DNA of 64,000 bases from Acidimicrobiales bacterium (GTDB lineage Bacteria; Actinomycetota; Acidimicrobiia; Acidimicrobiales; SHLQ01). The DNA is taken from contig JAHDCX010000010.1 of assembly GCA_020629635.1 (NCBI GenBank), positions 62,001 through 126,000 on the forward strand, in the 5' to 3' direction. The position numbers were made by a program, and so were the translations under genes. The notes below the pieces were generated by a model. That model did not search any database and had not been told where the DNA came from. It saw nothing but the letters and a program-made list of their open reading frames with translations. Below are positions 9,738 through 17,382 of this stretch, piece by piece; position 1 is the first letter of the stretch; the number at the start of each line of letters is the position of its first letter.

Positions 9738-11036
9738 TCAGTCGAAGGGATCCCAGTTGGTGCAGTTGCCTTTGCAGCCGTTGTCGCAGGTGCAGAGGAT
9801 TTGGCCGTTTTCGAGTGAGGTGGGGCCGTGTTTGCTGGCGGGGTGGATGTGGTCGGCGACGAGCCAGGTGAGGGTGGCGGGGCAGCCGGGGATGACGCAT
9901 CGTCCGCGGGATTCGACGAGTAGCGCCTGTTTGAGGGCGGGTGGGAAGAGTCGGGTGTCGGTGCCGAGGTCGATGGTCCGTGATTCGGCGGTCATGATTT
10001 GTCTGCGGAGCCGGCCGATCAACAGGATCGGCCAGATACTTCGAGGGTCCAATGGTGTGCCGCGGATGGTTTCGCAGCGTCCGTCGATGTCTTGGGCGTC
10101 GACGGGGAGTTTGAGCGGGTCGAAGTCGGCGATCTGACCGGTTTCGGGGTCGATGGCGTCGAGTACTCGGGCGAGGGTGTCTTCGGCGACTTTTTGTGAC
10201 ATGACGATGTTGACCAACGGGATGGGCATGGTGCCGTCGGCACGCTTGTGCCCGCGGGTGACGAGGGTGGCCAGTGCGTGGGCGTTGCGTTGCCGCCGTC
10301 CGACCGGCAATGGGTCACCGTCGTCGGATTCGGTCTTTTCGGCGTCGAGTGTTCGTTTGATTTGGTAGTCGATGGCGGTTTGGATGGCTTCGCCGGTGAT
10401 GGGGTCGAGTACGCCTTCGATTTCGACGTCGCCGTTGGGAAGGGTGCGGATGCGGAGTCCGTAGCGTTCGGGTTGATCGTTGGGGAGGGTGCCGTCGGGG
10501 TTGACGTGGAGGAGCCAGTAGCCGAGGGCTTGCATCCACGCCGGGAAATCAAGCAGGGCTGCTTGTTCGACGAAGAACGACTGTGCCAGCACGAACTCTG
10601 CGTGGAACGAGGGCTCATACGCGCGGCGGAGTTCTTCGACATGGATTTGGGTCAACGTCCCGGCGAGCCATGCGTCTCGAAGGACGGGGAACTCTGATAC
10701 CCAGCCGCCGACGAACTTCGCAGAGTTGACGGTGGGGGCAGCCCACCCCGTCAAGGCGCAGATGCGGGTTGTGGCCGAGGTGCGTCGGCCGCGGCGTTTC
10801 TCGGTTTTGCCGGAGGACTCAGCCTCGGACAGTGCTTGGCCGGCGATCGCTTTGGATCGTTCGGCCGCGGTCAGGGCGGCGACGATGAGGTCTTCGAGGT
10901 CGGCCTTGGACAGGGTCCCCAACCCGATGTCGGTCAGCTGATCGAGGTCGGTTTGGAGGCGTGCGAGGGTGTCGGTGATCGCGGTGGTTTGGGTTTCGGG
11001 ATCGAGCAGAACGCTGCTGCTACTCCGACCGGTCAT
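9738..11036 (-). CDS. DUF222 domain-containing HNH endonuclease (13E12-repeat type)
   Basis: A 432-residue protein: DUF222 region over roughly the first 300 residues, then an HNH domain at the C-terminus (GRCVIPGCPATLTW..ADHIHP..., ending with Cys-rich CTCDNGCKGNC). Actinobacteria carry many such genes; they behave as repetitive, probably mobile elements, and their biology is poorly known. ATG 11036 (MTGRSSSS) is preferred over an upstream frame extension because an SOS-like box ends one base upstream of it. Codon use (many C/A third positions, short repeats) differs from the neighbouring metabolic genes, in line with an acquired block. Confidence 0.88.
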   Translation of the reverse strand: MTGRSSSSVLLDPETQTTAITDTLARLQTDLDQLTDIGLGTLSKADLEDLIVAALTAAERSKAIAGQALSEAESSGKTEKRRGRRTSATTRICALTGWAAPTVNSAKFVGGWVSEFPVLRDAWLAGTLTQIHVEELRRAYEPSFHAEFVLAQSFFVEQAALLDFPAWMQALGYWLLHVNPDGTLPNDQPERYGLRIRTLPNGDVEIEGVLDPITGEAIQTAIDYQIKRTLDAEKTESDDGDPLPVGRRQRNAHALATLVTRGHKRADGTMPIPLVNIVMSQKVAEDTLARVLDAIDPETGQIADFDPLKLPVDAQDIDGRCETIRGTPLDPRSIWPILLIGRLRRQIMTAESRTIDLGTDTRLFPPALKQALLVESRGRCVIPGCPATLTWLVADHIHPASKHGPTSLENGQILCTCDNGCKGNCTNWDPFD

Positions 11037-11037
11037 A

Positions 11038-11051
11038 CGAACAAGTGTACG
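11038..11051. promoter_or_regulatory. LexA/SOS-like box before the DUF222-HNH gene
   Basis: CGAACAAGTGTACG reads as CGAAC-N4-GTACG and differs by one base from the actinobacterial/Bacillus LexA consensus CGAAC-N4-GTTCG. It lies one base upstream of the HNH gene's ATG (minus strand), where bound LexA would block transcription or initiation. 13E12/DUF222 genes in Mycobacterium tuberculosis are known to carry LexA sites, which supports the reading. Confidence 0.6.
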
Positions 11052-11139
11052 AAGGGGGTGTGACACTATCCGGCGGGTTTGGGGGCTCTTTCGAAGAAAT
11101 GCGCGGCAGAAGTGCGAGAGCAGAGTTCGGGATGCACCC

Positions 11140-11270
11140 AAGTCATCCTCATCGGACTCGACGGCGAAGAGGTCGCCGATCCGGATCCCGACACGCCGAT
11201 CGAGTCCATGACCGGCCAAATGCTCTCGTCGCCGATCACCGTGCACGAGCGACCGGTCGACGGCAGCTGA
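11140..11270 (+). pseudogene. 3' remnant of an unidentified protein-coding gene
   Basis: From about 11140 to the TGA at 11268-11270 the plus strand reads an acidic, native-looking peptide (IGLDGEEVADPDPDTP...) with strongly GC-rich third positions like the resident genes, yet there is no credible start or ribosome site. The bases just upstream read poorly and abut the DUF222 gene promoter. This looks like the tail of an older gene whose 5' part was lost when the HNH/toxin block arrived. It could instead be a tiny gene starting TTG 11079. Confidence 0.35.
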
Positions 11271-11329
11271 CGGCTCAGCCGCTGTCGCTCGCTCGAGACA
11301 CCCGCGACAGGTCGTCGTACGCTGCGGGG

Positions 11330-11713
11330 GTGCGGCATGTCGTTCCCGAATCGCAGAAGTCGTTCTACGACGCGTGGCACTTCGCCCCTGCGGTGATTCA
11401 CGACGGCATCGCCTTTCTGAGCGGCGTCACCGGCATGCGCGCCGACGGCACGTGCGCCGAAGACGCCGCCGAGCAGTTCACCCAGCTGTTCGACACGATC
11501 GATGTCGTCCTGACCGAAGCGGGGTTGGACTGGTCGGACGTGATCGAGATGACGAGCTGGCACACGGACATGTCCGAGTTCGGCGCCTTCCAAGCCGTGC
11601 GCGACCGCTACGTCGTCGAGCCCTGGCCCGCCTGGACCGCAGTCGGCACGACGGGCCTCGCGCTCCCAGACGCCCGCGCTGAGGTCCGGGTAGTTGCGCG
11701 TACAGCTCAGTGA
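11330..11713 (+). CDS. RidA/YjgF-family protein (enamine/imine deaminase-like)
   Basis: 127 residues from GTG 11330 (VRHVVPESQKSFYDAWHFAPAV). The hot-dog-like Rid fold signature is present: FLSGVTG, QFTQLFDTIDVVLTEAGLDWSDVIEMTSW, the trimer-interface arginine context FQAVRDRYV, and ALPDARAEVRVVA at the C-terminus. Family members remove reactive enamine/imine intermediates or act as small hydrolases. Its stop overlaps the start of the DMSP-lyase-like gene (GTGA), so both are made together. The upstream open frame to 11045 is dismissed as low-quality sequence. Confidence 0.85.
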   Translation: MRHVVPESQKSFYDAWHFAPAVIHDGIAFLSGVTGMRADGTCAEDAAEQFTQLFDTIDVVLTEAGLDWSDVIEMTSWHTDMSEFGAFQAVRDRYVVEPWPAWTAVGTTGLALPDARAEVRVVARTAQ

Positions 11714-12297
11714 ATTCGCGCGCCCTTGACGAGGTCATCGCCGCGGCGGCAGACCTGTTGCGCCATGTGGACGAGCCGATGGCCAAGTCGTTCACGACGC
11801 TGCTGTCCGATGCCATCGGCGGCGACGTCGCCACCGAGCCCACGCCCTTTCCGCTCGGTGCGTATCCCGAGCTTCAGTCCCGATCGAACGAGGCAACGGC
11901 CAGCGCGGTCGCCGCGATCGAGTCCGCAGCCGGCCAGATCAACTGGTGGCAGAGCAGCGCCGAGCTCGTCCCGCCCGGATGGGTCGAACACAGCGGGGCG
12001 ACCGAGCTCGTCGGCCCTGAGGGCAGTATCCGTGGCGACGACTCGGCGCGGTTCGGGATCTTCTACCTGTCGCCCGGCCTCGACTACCCCGACCACTGGC
12101 ACGACGCGGATGAGTTCTACCTCGTCTTGGCTGGTGGCGCGGAGTGGACCGTCGCTGGGGAGACCGGATGGAAGGGCCCGGGTGCGTATGTCCGCACACC
12201 GTCCCGCGCCGTTCACCGCATCGTGACCCGCGACGAGCCGATGCTCGCCTTCTGGGGGTGGGCAGGCGACACGAGCTTCGACAGCTACGCCTACTGA
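11710..12297 (+). CDS. dddQ: Cupin DMSP lyase of the DddQ type
   Basis: 195 residues. The cupin motif GLDYPDHWHDADEFY followed by AVHR gives Y126, H131, E135, Y137 and H169. These match the published DddQ metal and catalytic residues (Y120, H125, E129, Y131, H163) at an unchanged offset of six. The surrounding W...GPGAYVRTPSRAVHRIVTRDEPMLAFWGWAGD segment is also family-typical. DddQ splits dimethylsulfoniopropionate to dimethyl sulfide and acrylate. GTG 11710 overlaps the ridA stop. Distant cupins can share this layout, so activity should be considered likely rather than shown. Followed by an EamA transporter in the same direction. Confidence 0.82.
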   Translation: MNSRALDEVIAAAADLLRHVDEPMAKSFTTLLSDAIGGDVATEPTPFPLGAYPELQSRSNEATASAVAAIESAAGQINWWQSSAELVPPGWVEHSGATELVGPEGSIRGDDSARFGIFYLSPGLDYPDHWHDADEFYLVLAGGAEWTVAGETGWKGPGAYVRTPSRAVHRIVTRDEPMLAFWGWAGDTSFDSYAY

Positions 12298-12327
12298 ACC
12301 GGGGACAGTTGCCGCTACGTTGCGCTG

Positions 12328-13233
12328 GTGCCGAGTCCCCTCACCTCCGAAGGCACCAACCACGGCGGCTTCGAACCAACCGACTGGACGCTGCTCTCGC
12401 TGACGTCGCTCATCTGGGGGTCGTCGTTTCTGTGGATCGCCATCGGCCTCGACGCCTTCCATCCCGGAGTGATTGCGTGCGGGCGCATGGCACTCGGCGC
12501 AGCGGTCCTGTGGTCGATTCCTCGAGCTCGGGCGCCCATCCCCCGAACCGCGTGGGGCCCGCTCGCGGTGATCGCGCTCGGCGGCAATGCATTCCCCGCC
12601 GTCTTCTTCGCCCTCGCCCAACAACGGATCGAATCGTCGGTCGCGGGCATGATCAACTCGGTCGGTCCGATTCTCACGCTCGTCGTCTCCATCGCCATGC
12701 TGCGCAAGGCGCCGCCTCGCCGATCGGTCATCGGTCTCGTCGTCGGTCTGATCGGTGCGCTGCTCCTGGCATGGCCGAATGTGCGCGGCGTCGATGCGGA
12801 GCCCCTTGGTGTGTTGCTCGCCTTCTGCGCCGTGATCGGCTACTCGATCTCGAACAACTTCATGCCGCCGCTCGCCCAGACCTACGGCGCTGCTCCGGTG
12901 ATTGCCCGAGCCATGCTCGCGTCGGCGATCGGGCTCGCGCCGTGGGGCGTGTGGGGTGTGACCAGCTCGTCGTTTGCGTGGGATTCGTTGGCGGCGCTGG
13001 TGATCCTCGGCGTTCTGGGCACTGGCATCGCCCGGACGATGTACGCAACGTTGACCGGTCGGGTGGGGGCGCCCCGAAGTTCGCTCGTCGGCTATCTCGT
13101 TCCTCTCGTCGCGGTGATCCTCGGCATCGTCGTGCGCAGCGAGTCCGTCGGCGCCATCGAGCTGGTCGGCACGGCGTTCATCCTCGCTGGCGCCGCATCG
13201 ATCGGGAAGCGCTCGCCCCGTCGCCCGATATAG
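12328..13233 (+). CDS. EamA/DMT-family transporter (RhaT-like)
   Basis: 301 residues with about ten hydrophobic helices in two repeated EamA halves. The family hallmark SLIWGSSFLWIAIGLDAFHPGVIACGR is split across helices 1-2; the second repeat begins near LGVLLAFCAVIGYSISN. These proteins usually export small metabolites or amino acids; the substrate is not predictable. GTG 12328 follows the DMSP-lyase-like gene by 30 bases, so it is possibly co-transcribed and could move a product or related osmolyte (inference). Confidence 0.85.
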   Translation: MPSPLTSEGTNHGGFEPTDWTLLSLTSLIWGSSFLWIAIGLDAFHPGVIACGRMALGAAVLWSIPRARAPIPRTAWGPLAVIALGGNAFPAVFFALAQQRIESSVAGMINSVGPILTLVVSIAMLRKAPPRRSVIGLVVGLIGALLLAWPNVRGVDAEPLGVLLAFCAVIGYSISNNFMPPLAQTYGAAPVIARAMLASAIGLAPWGVWGVTSSSFAWDSLAALVILGVLGTGIARTMYATLTGRVGAPRSSLVGYLVPLVAVILGIVVRSESVGAIELVGTAFILAGAASIGKRSPRRPI

Positions 13234-13319
13234 GCGTCCTTCGACACTGAGGCACACGGATTGCAGCGGGCTCCTGCCCGACACACCTGGAGCGGGCTGC
13301 AGTCGACATACTGGCGACC

Positions 13320-13772
13320 ATGAATCACGACGAGGTGATCGAGCTCGCCGCGAACGTCGATGACATGGACCCCCGGCTGTGGCCCCACGTCGTCGAACGG
13401 TTGCTTGCCGTCGGGGCGCTCGACGCGTGGACCACGGCGATCGGGATGAAGAAAGGGCGTCCCGCGATCATGCTCTCGGCGCTGTGCAACCCCGCTGACG
13501 CCGCCGCCGTACGCAACGTGTTCTTCACCCACACGTCGACGATCGGCGTGCGCGAACACACCGTGGGCCGCCACCTTCTCGACCGACGATTCGAGAAGGT
13601 CGAGGTCAGGGGCGAACGCATCGCCGTCAAGGTTTCGAGCGACGCCGACGTCGAACGAAACCGAAGCGTCGAATGGGACGATGTCATTCGCGCGGCCGAA
13701 TCGCTTGGCCTGTCACCCAAAGACGTCCTCGCTGCGGCGTCGGCCAAATCGACGGAGACCACCAGCTCGTGA
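13320..13772 (+). CDS. larC2: LarC C-terminal half (LarC2), nickel insertion for the nickel-pincer cofactor
   Basis: 150 residues corresponding to the C-terminal (DUF111) domain of LarC: ELAANVDDMDPRLWPHVVERLLAVGALDAW, MKKGRPAIMLSALC, TSTIGVRE and the RR..K/V..G.RIAVKV stretch. LarC installs nickel in the pyridinium-dithiocarboxylate cofactor of lactate racemase-type enzymes. In most genomes this domain is the end of one gene or is joined to LarC1 by frameshifting. Here it is a free-standing first gene with its own ATG, while LarC1 is the fourth gene. Its stop overlaps the larE start (GTGA). Confidence 0.85.
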   Translation: MNHDEVIELAANVDDMDPRLWPHVVERLLAVGALDAWTTAIGMKKGRPAIMLSALCNPADAAAVRNVFFTHTSTIGVREHTVGRHLLDRRFEKVEVRGERIAVKVSSDADVERNRSVEWDDVIRAAESLGLSPKDVLAAASAKSTETTSS

Positions 13773-14590
13773 CTCGCTCCGCCGACGTTCTGCTCGCGGC
13801 ACTCGACGACTGGTTCGACGACGCAGGCCAACGAATCATCGCCTGCAGCGGGGGTGTCGACTCGTTGACCCTTGCGACGGCCGCCCACGCCCACGACCCC
13901 GAGGCGACCGTCGTCGCCCACACGATCTCGCCCGCTGTCCCTGCCGAAGGCACCGCACGGGTGGTCGACACCGCCCGGCGACACGACTGGAACCTCGAGC
14001 TGATGCGCTCCGGCGAATTCGACGACGAGCGCTACCTCGCCAACCCCACCGACCGCTGCTACTACTGCAAGACCAACCTCTATGACGCCATCGGTGAGCT
14101 GATCCCCGACACCACCGGCCGCGCCGCAGTCGTGCTGAGCGGAGCGAACCTCGACGATCTCGGCGAGTATCGGCCCGGATTGACCGCCGCAGCCGAGCAC
14201 GGGGTTCGGCATCCATTCGTCGAGCTCGATATCACGAAGGCCGAGATCCGAGTGCTCGCCCGGCACCTCGGCTCCGATGCTGCCGAGCTGCCGGCCTCGC
14301 CATGCCTCGCAAGCCGCCTTTACACGGGCACCCGGGTGACCGCGTCACGGCTCCAGGCGATCGAGGCGGGCGAAGCGATCCTGCGCCAGGTCGGCGCACC
14401 TGTTGCGCGCTGTCGAATCCGAGACGCGGCGGTCATCGTCGAGGTGCCAGCCGATGACCGAACGCTCGTCACCGACACGGTGCTCGACGACGTTGCCGCT
14501 GCGATGCGCTGCATCGAGCCTTCCATCGACGAGGTGCTTCTCGATGAGCGGCCGTACCGTCCCGGCCAAGCGATCGTGGGGGCGAGCTGA
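13769..14590 (+). CDS. larE: LarE, ATP-dependent sacrificial sulfur transferase
   Basis: 273 residues. PP-loop SGGVDS at about 27-32 adenylates the substrate carboxylate. RCYYCKTNLY and SGANLDDLGEYRPG are LarE-specific. The sulfur-donating cysteine is C179 in PASPCLASR, equivalent to Cys176 of the Lactobacillus enzyme, so this is the sacrificial rather than the cluster-dependent form. GTG 13769 was selected for its 4-base overlap with larC2; an upstream extension in frame is antisense-like noise. Acts in the cytoplasm after LarB. Confidence 0.92.
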   Translation: MTRSADVLLAALDDWFDDAGQRIIACSGGVDSLTLATAAHAHDPEATVVAHTISPAVPAEGTARVVDTARRHDWNLELMRSGEFDDERYLANPTDRCYYCKTNLYDAIGELIPDTTGRAAVVLSGANLDDLGEYRPGLTAAAEHGVRHPFVELDITKAEIRVLARHLGSDAAELPASPCLASRLYTGTRVTASRLQAIEAGEAILRQVGAPVARCRIRDAAVIVEVPADDRTLVTDTVLDDVAAAMRCIEPSIDEVLLDERPYRPGQAIVGAS

Positions 14591-14591
14591 C

Positions 14592-15251
14592 ATGCACGTT
14601 CCTGATCACGACCGCACGAGCCGGATCGGCATGCCCGAAGCGGTCTTGTGTAGTCCCAAATCCGACGGACAGCTCGCCGCGATCCTTGTCGACCATGTCG
14701 AGCGCGGCGCGCCCACCCTGTTCACCCGGTTGGCGGTCGATCGACTCGATGCCGTGCTCGCCGGCGCGTCCGTCGATGCCTCCGCCATCGATCACGACGC
14801 AATCTCGTCGACGGCCATCGTGGGCGGAACACTCACAGCCCGCCCCGGGCGGGTCGCAATCGTTGCTGCGGGGACATCAGACCAGGCGGTCGCCGCAGAG
14901 GCAGCCCGCACGCTCACATTCAGTGGCATCGACGCGACCCAGTACGTCGACGTAGGTGTCGCCGGCCTGTGGCGCCTCGAAGCGCGGATCGACGAGATCC
15001 GCCACGCCGATGTCGTGATCGTCGTCGCCGGTATGGACGCGGCGCTCGTTTCCGTGCTCGGAGGCCTCGTTGCCAACCCGATCATCGCCGTGCCGACCTC
15101 GGTTGGATACGGCGTTGCCGCTGGTGGCAGCACGGCGTTGCACAGCGCACTCGCCACCTGCGCCCAAGGCGTCGCAGTCATGAACGTCGACAACGGATTC
15201 GGCGCCGCGTGTGCTGCCATCCGCATCCTCAACCTCGTCGAGGCGTCGTGA
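14592..15251 (+). CDS. larB: LarB, nicotinic acid adenine dinucleotide carboxylase/hydrolase
   Basis: 219 residues, slightly shorter than typical LarB. Family features: DRTSRIGMPEAVLCSPK at the N-terminus, then a PurE-like core with VAAGTSDQAVAAEAARTL, VGVAGLWRLEARIDEIRHADVVIVVAGMDAALVSVLGGLVANPIIAVPTSVGYG and MNVDNGFGAACAA (shown here as a run of typical blocks split by motif). LarB carboxylates NaAD and splits it to pyridinium biscarboxylate mononucleotide, the first step of nickel-pincer cofactor synthesis. ATG 14592 is one base after the larE stop. Confidence 0.92.
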   Translation: MHVPDHDRTSRIGMPEAVLCSPKSDGQLAAILVDHVERGAPTLFTRLAVDRLDAVLAGASVDASAIDHDAISSTAIVGGTLTARPGRVAIVAAGTSDQAVAAEAARTLTFSGIDATQYVDVGVAGLWRLEARIDEIRHADVVIVVAGMDAALVSVLGGLVANPIIAVPTSVGYGVAAGGSTALHSALATCAQGVAVMNVDNGFGAACAAIRILNLVEAS

Positions 15252-16000
15252 CCGCCACGTCGATCGCGTGGTTCGATGGCACGGCCGGCGCGAGCGGCGA
15301 CATGTTGCTGGGAGCCTTTGTCGATGCGGGCGTCCCGATCGATGTTCCCGCTTCGGCGATCGACGCCCTCGACATTGGCGTCACGCTCGAGGTCGAGGTC
15401 GTCCAGCGAGGCTCATTGGCCGCCAGTCGTGTCCACGTAAAGACACCGGACACGTCCCAAGTCCGGCATTTGGCCGACATCGTCGAGATGTTCGACATGC
15501 TCGATGCTGATCTCGCCCGCCTCGCGGCGGAGGTCTTCGCCCGGCTCGCTCGCGCGGAGGCGGCGGTCCACGGAACCTCGATCGACGAGGTCCACTTTCA
15601 CGAGGTCGGTGCACTCGACTCCATCGCCGATGTTGTCGGTGCGGCGGCGTGCCTGCGTTGGCTGAACCTGGAGCGGATCCACTGTTCGACACTGAGCCTT
15701 GGATCGGGACGATCGCGGGGAACGCACGGACCGCTCCCGATTCCGGCACCTGCTGTCCTGGAGCTGGTGAGGGGAGAGGTACCGGTGTCGTCGGGGCCGG
15801 CGCCGTTCGAATCCACGACCCCCACCGGTGCAGCGGTCCTGGTGTCCGTCGTCGACGAGTGGTCGCCGATGCCGCCGATGACCGTGCACTCCGTCGGCCT
15901 CGGGGCCGGCCATCGCGACAGCGATGACGTCGTGAACGCACTGCGGCTCGTCCTCGGAGAACGCGCCGAGAACGGCGCTCGGGGCCGATTCAGAAGATGA
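15248..16000 (+). CDS. larC1: LarC N-terminal half (LarC1)
   Basis: 250 residues equal to the N-terminal domain of LarC: WFDGTAGASGDMLLGAFVDAGVP, HEVGALDSIADVVGAAACL and the GTHGPLPIPAPAVLELV / ESTTPTGAAVL signatures. It ends with GAGHRDSDDVVNALRLVLG where the DUF111 half would normally continue. The missing half is encoded 1.5 kb upstream as larC2, so the two must assemble as separate chains. GTG 15248 overlaps the larB stop. The 3' end overlaps the convergent isochorismatase gene by 11 bases. Confidence 0.9.
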   Translation: MTATSIAWFDGTAGASGDMLLGAFVDAGVPIDVPASAIDALDIGVTLEVEVVQRGSLAASRVHVKTPDTSQVRHLADIVEMFDMLDADLARLAAEVFARLARAEAAVHGTSIDEVHFHEVGALDSIADVVGAAACLRWLNLERIHCSTLSLGSGRSRGTHGPLPIPAPAVLELVRGEVPVSSGPAPFESTTPTGAAVLVSVVDEWSPMPPMTVHSVGLGAGHRDSDDVVNALRLVLGERAENGARGRFRR

Positions 16001-16520
16001 CGTCGGCTGCCGCGGAGACCGTGTGCGTCTGACCGGTGGAGGACTGATTCTTCCAGTAGCGGTTGGTGTGTTCGATGAGCTGGGCCGCAGTCGGTATGTC
16101 GGCATCGCCGTCGTCGGTCGTGTGTCCGTCACTGACCAGGACGGTGTCGAATCCCCGCACCTGAGCTCCGTGCAAGGTCCACCGAACACAGAAGTCGGTC
16201 TGCGCTCCGGTCACGACGAGCCGGTCGACGTCGAGCTCCGTCAGCACGTCCGTCATCGTGGTGCCGTCGAAGGAATCCCGGTGTTGCTTGTGCACGATCG
16301 GCTCGCCCTCTGCCACGGGCAGCTCCGGAACGATCTGCCAGCCCTCAGTATCTGCCGGTAGGTCCTCGTCCGAGTGCTGAACCCAGACCACGGGCACGCC
16401 TTCACGACGCGCTCGTTCGACCAGAGCCACAATCGTGCCAACGACCTCGTCGCCTGCGTGGGCATTGACGACCACGTCGTTCTGGACATCGATGACGAGC
16501 AGCGCTGATCGTGGAGCCAT
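15990..16520 (-). CDS. Isochorismatase-family cysteine hydrolase
   Basis: 176 residues with the catalytic triad D11 (LLVIDVQND), K78 (VHKQHRDSF) and C111 (GAQTDFCVR), plus the usual cis-peptide TGAQ before it. This family covers isochorismatases, nicotinamidases and ureide/biuret amidohydrolases. The cysteine and lysine show it is an amidase-type member; the substrate is open. It is transcribed toward the lar operon. Given NaAD use by LarB next door, a nicotinamidase-like role is conceivable but only a guess. Confidence 0.85.
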   Translation of the reverse strand: MAPRSALLVIDVQNDVVVNAHAGDEVVGTIVALVERARREGVPVVWVQHSDEDLPADTEGWQIVPELPVAEGEPIVHKQHRDSFDGTTMTDVLTELDVDRLVVTGAQTDFCVRWTLHGAQVRGFDTVLVSDGHTTDDGDADIPTAAQLIEHTNRYWKNQSSTGQTHTVSAAADVIF

Positions 16521-16559
16521 GACTTCGAACGGTACGTGATGCTGCCCGACGCGCTCCCA

Positions 16560-16589
16560 AACCTCTTGCTATGTCAGACTTGACCCCAT
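16560..16589 (+). repeat. Dispersed 30-base repeat, copy 2
   Basis: These 30 bases, beginning AACCTCTTGCTATGTCAG, are identical to part of each arm of the inverted repeat at 41481-41573. They fill most of the gap between the isochorismatase and SDR genes, and the final AT is part of the SDR start codon. No second arm is present here. An identical 30-base match 25 kb apart in otherwise unrelated intergenic DNA points to a REP-like mobile or amplified element. Confidence 0.8.
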
Positions 16590-17331
16590 GGGTGTTGCGC
16601 TGATCACGGGAGCCAGTCGAGGGATCGGGGCGGGCGTTGCTCGGCACCTCGCGGATGTCGGCCACGACATCGCCATCACGTATGCCTCGAACGACGACGC
16701 CGCGGCAGCCGTTGTCGCTGACGTCGAGTCCCGTGGCCGACGCGCGATCGCGATCAAGGGCGACGTTGCCGACGAAGCCCACGTGATTGACGCGTTCGAC
16801 CGCACGACCGCGGAGCTCGGCCTCCCGACGATCATCATCAACAACGCCGGCATCCTCGACACGCAGGGTCCACTCGTCGACTTCACCGCCGAACGCATCC
16901 AGCGGGTGGTCGACGTCAACGTCGTCGGCGCGCTGTTGGTCGCCCGCGAGGCCGTCCGACGGCTCTCCACCCGGCTCGGCGGACCCGGGGGAGTCATCGT
17001 CAACGTGTCGTCAGCTGCCGCCCGACTCGGCTCGCCTTGGGAGTACGTCGACTACGCCGCAACCAAGGGAGCGATCGACACGATGACGGTGGGCTTAGCG
17101 GCGGAGACAGCCCGCGAGGGCATCCGCGTGAGCGCTGTACGCCCCGGAATGATTGACACGGATATCCATGCGTCGGGGGGCATGCCCGACCGAGTCGAAC
17201 GGCTGAAGGACCGCATCCCGCAGGGAAGGGGAGGCACGGTCGACGAAGTCGCTGCTCTGATCACGTGGCTCGCGTCGGATGAGGCGAGCTACACCACAGG
17301 AGCGATCGTCGACGTCGCGGGTGGGAAGTAG
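16588..17331 (+). CDS. Short-chain dehydrogenase/reductase (FabG-like)
   Basis: 247 residues, classical SDR: TGASRGIG at 7-14 binds NAD(P), NNAG at 85-88, active-site N111, S141/S142, Y156 and K160 (YVDYAATK). The C-terminus ITWLASDEASYTTGAIVDVAGG is FabG-like. TYASND after beta-2 suggests NADP rather than NAD. ATG 16588 sits at the very end of a dispersed repeat, so the repeat has probably supplied part of its leader. Substrate unknown. Confidence 0.88.
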   Translation: MGVALITGASRGIGAGVARHLADVGHDIAITYASNDDAAAAVVADVESRGRRAIAIKGDVADEAHVIDAFDRTTAELGLPTIIINNAGILDTQGPLVDFTAERIQRVVDVNVVGALLVAREAVRRLSTRLGGPGGVIVNVSSAAARLGSPWEYVDYAATKGAIDTMTVGLAAETAREGIRVSAVRPGMIDTDIHASGGMPDRVERLKDRIPQGRGGTVDEVAALITWLASDEASYTTGAIVDVAGGK

Positions 17332-17382
17332 TCTAAAAATTAGATTTATTAGTGATCTGAATCTACGATTACAATAGGGTCT
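17332..17382 (+). promoter_or_regulatory. AT-rich leaderless promoter of the AAA ATPase gene
   Basis: This short stretch is far more AT-rich than anything else in the window. It holds TCTAA-AAA-TTAGA, a 5-bp dyad just after the SDR stop, and a good -10, TACAAT (17370-17375), seven bases before the ATG at 17383, which fits a leaderless transcript. A matching -35 is not clear (ATTAGT lies 16 bases upstream). The dyad may be an operator or a weak terminator for the SDR gene. Confidence 0.5.

Noticed and set aside
13234-13319. AGCGGGCT direct repeat before the lar operon as a nickel-regulator site
   Set aside because: Repeat is short, GC-rich and only roughly symmetrical; no known NikR/Nur motif.
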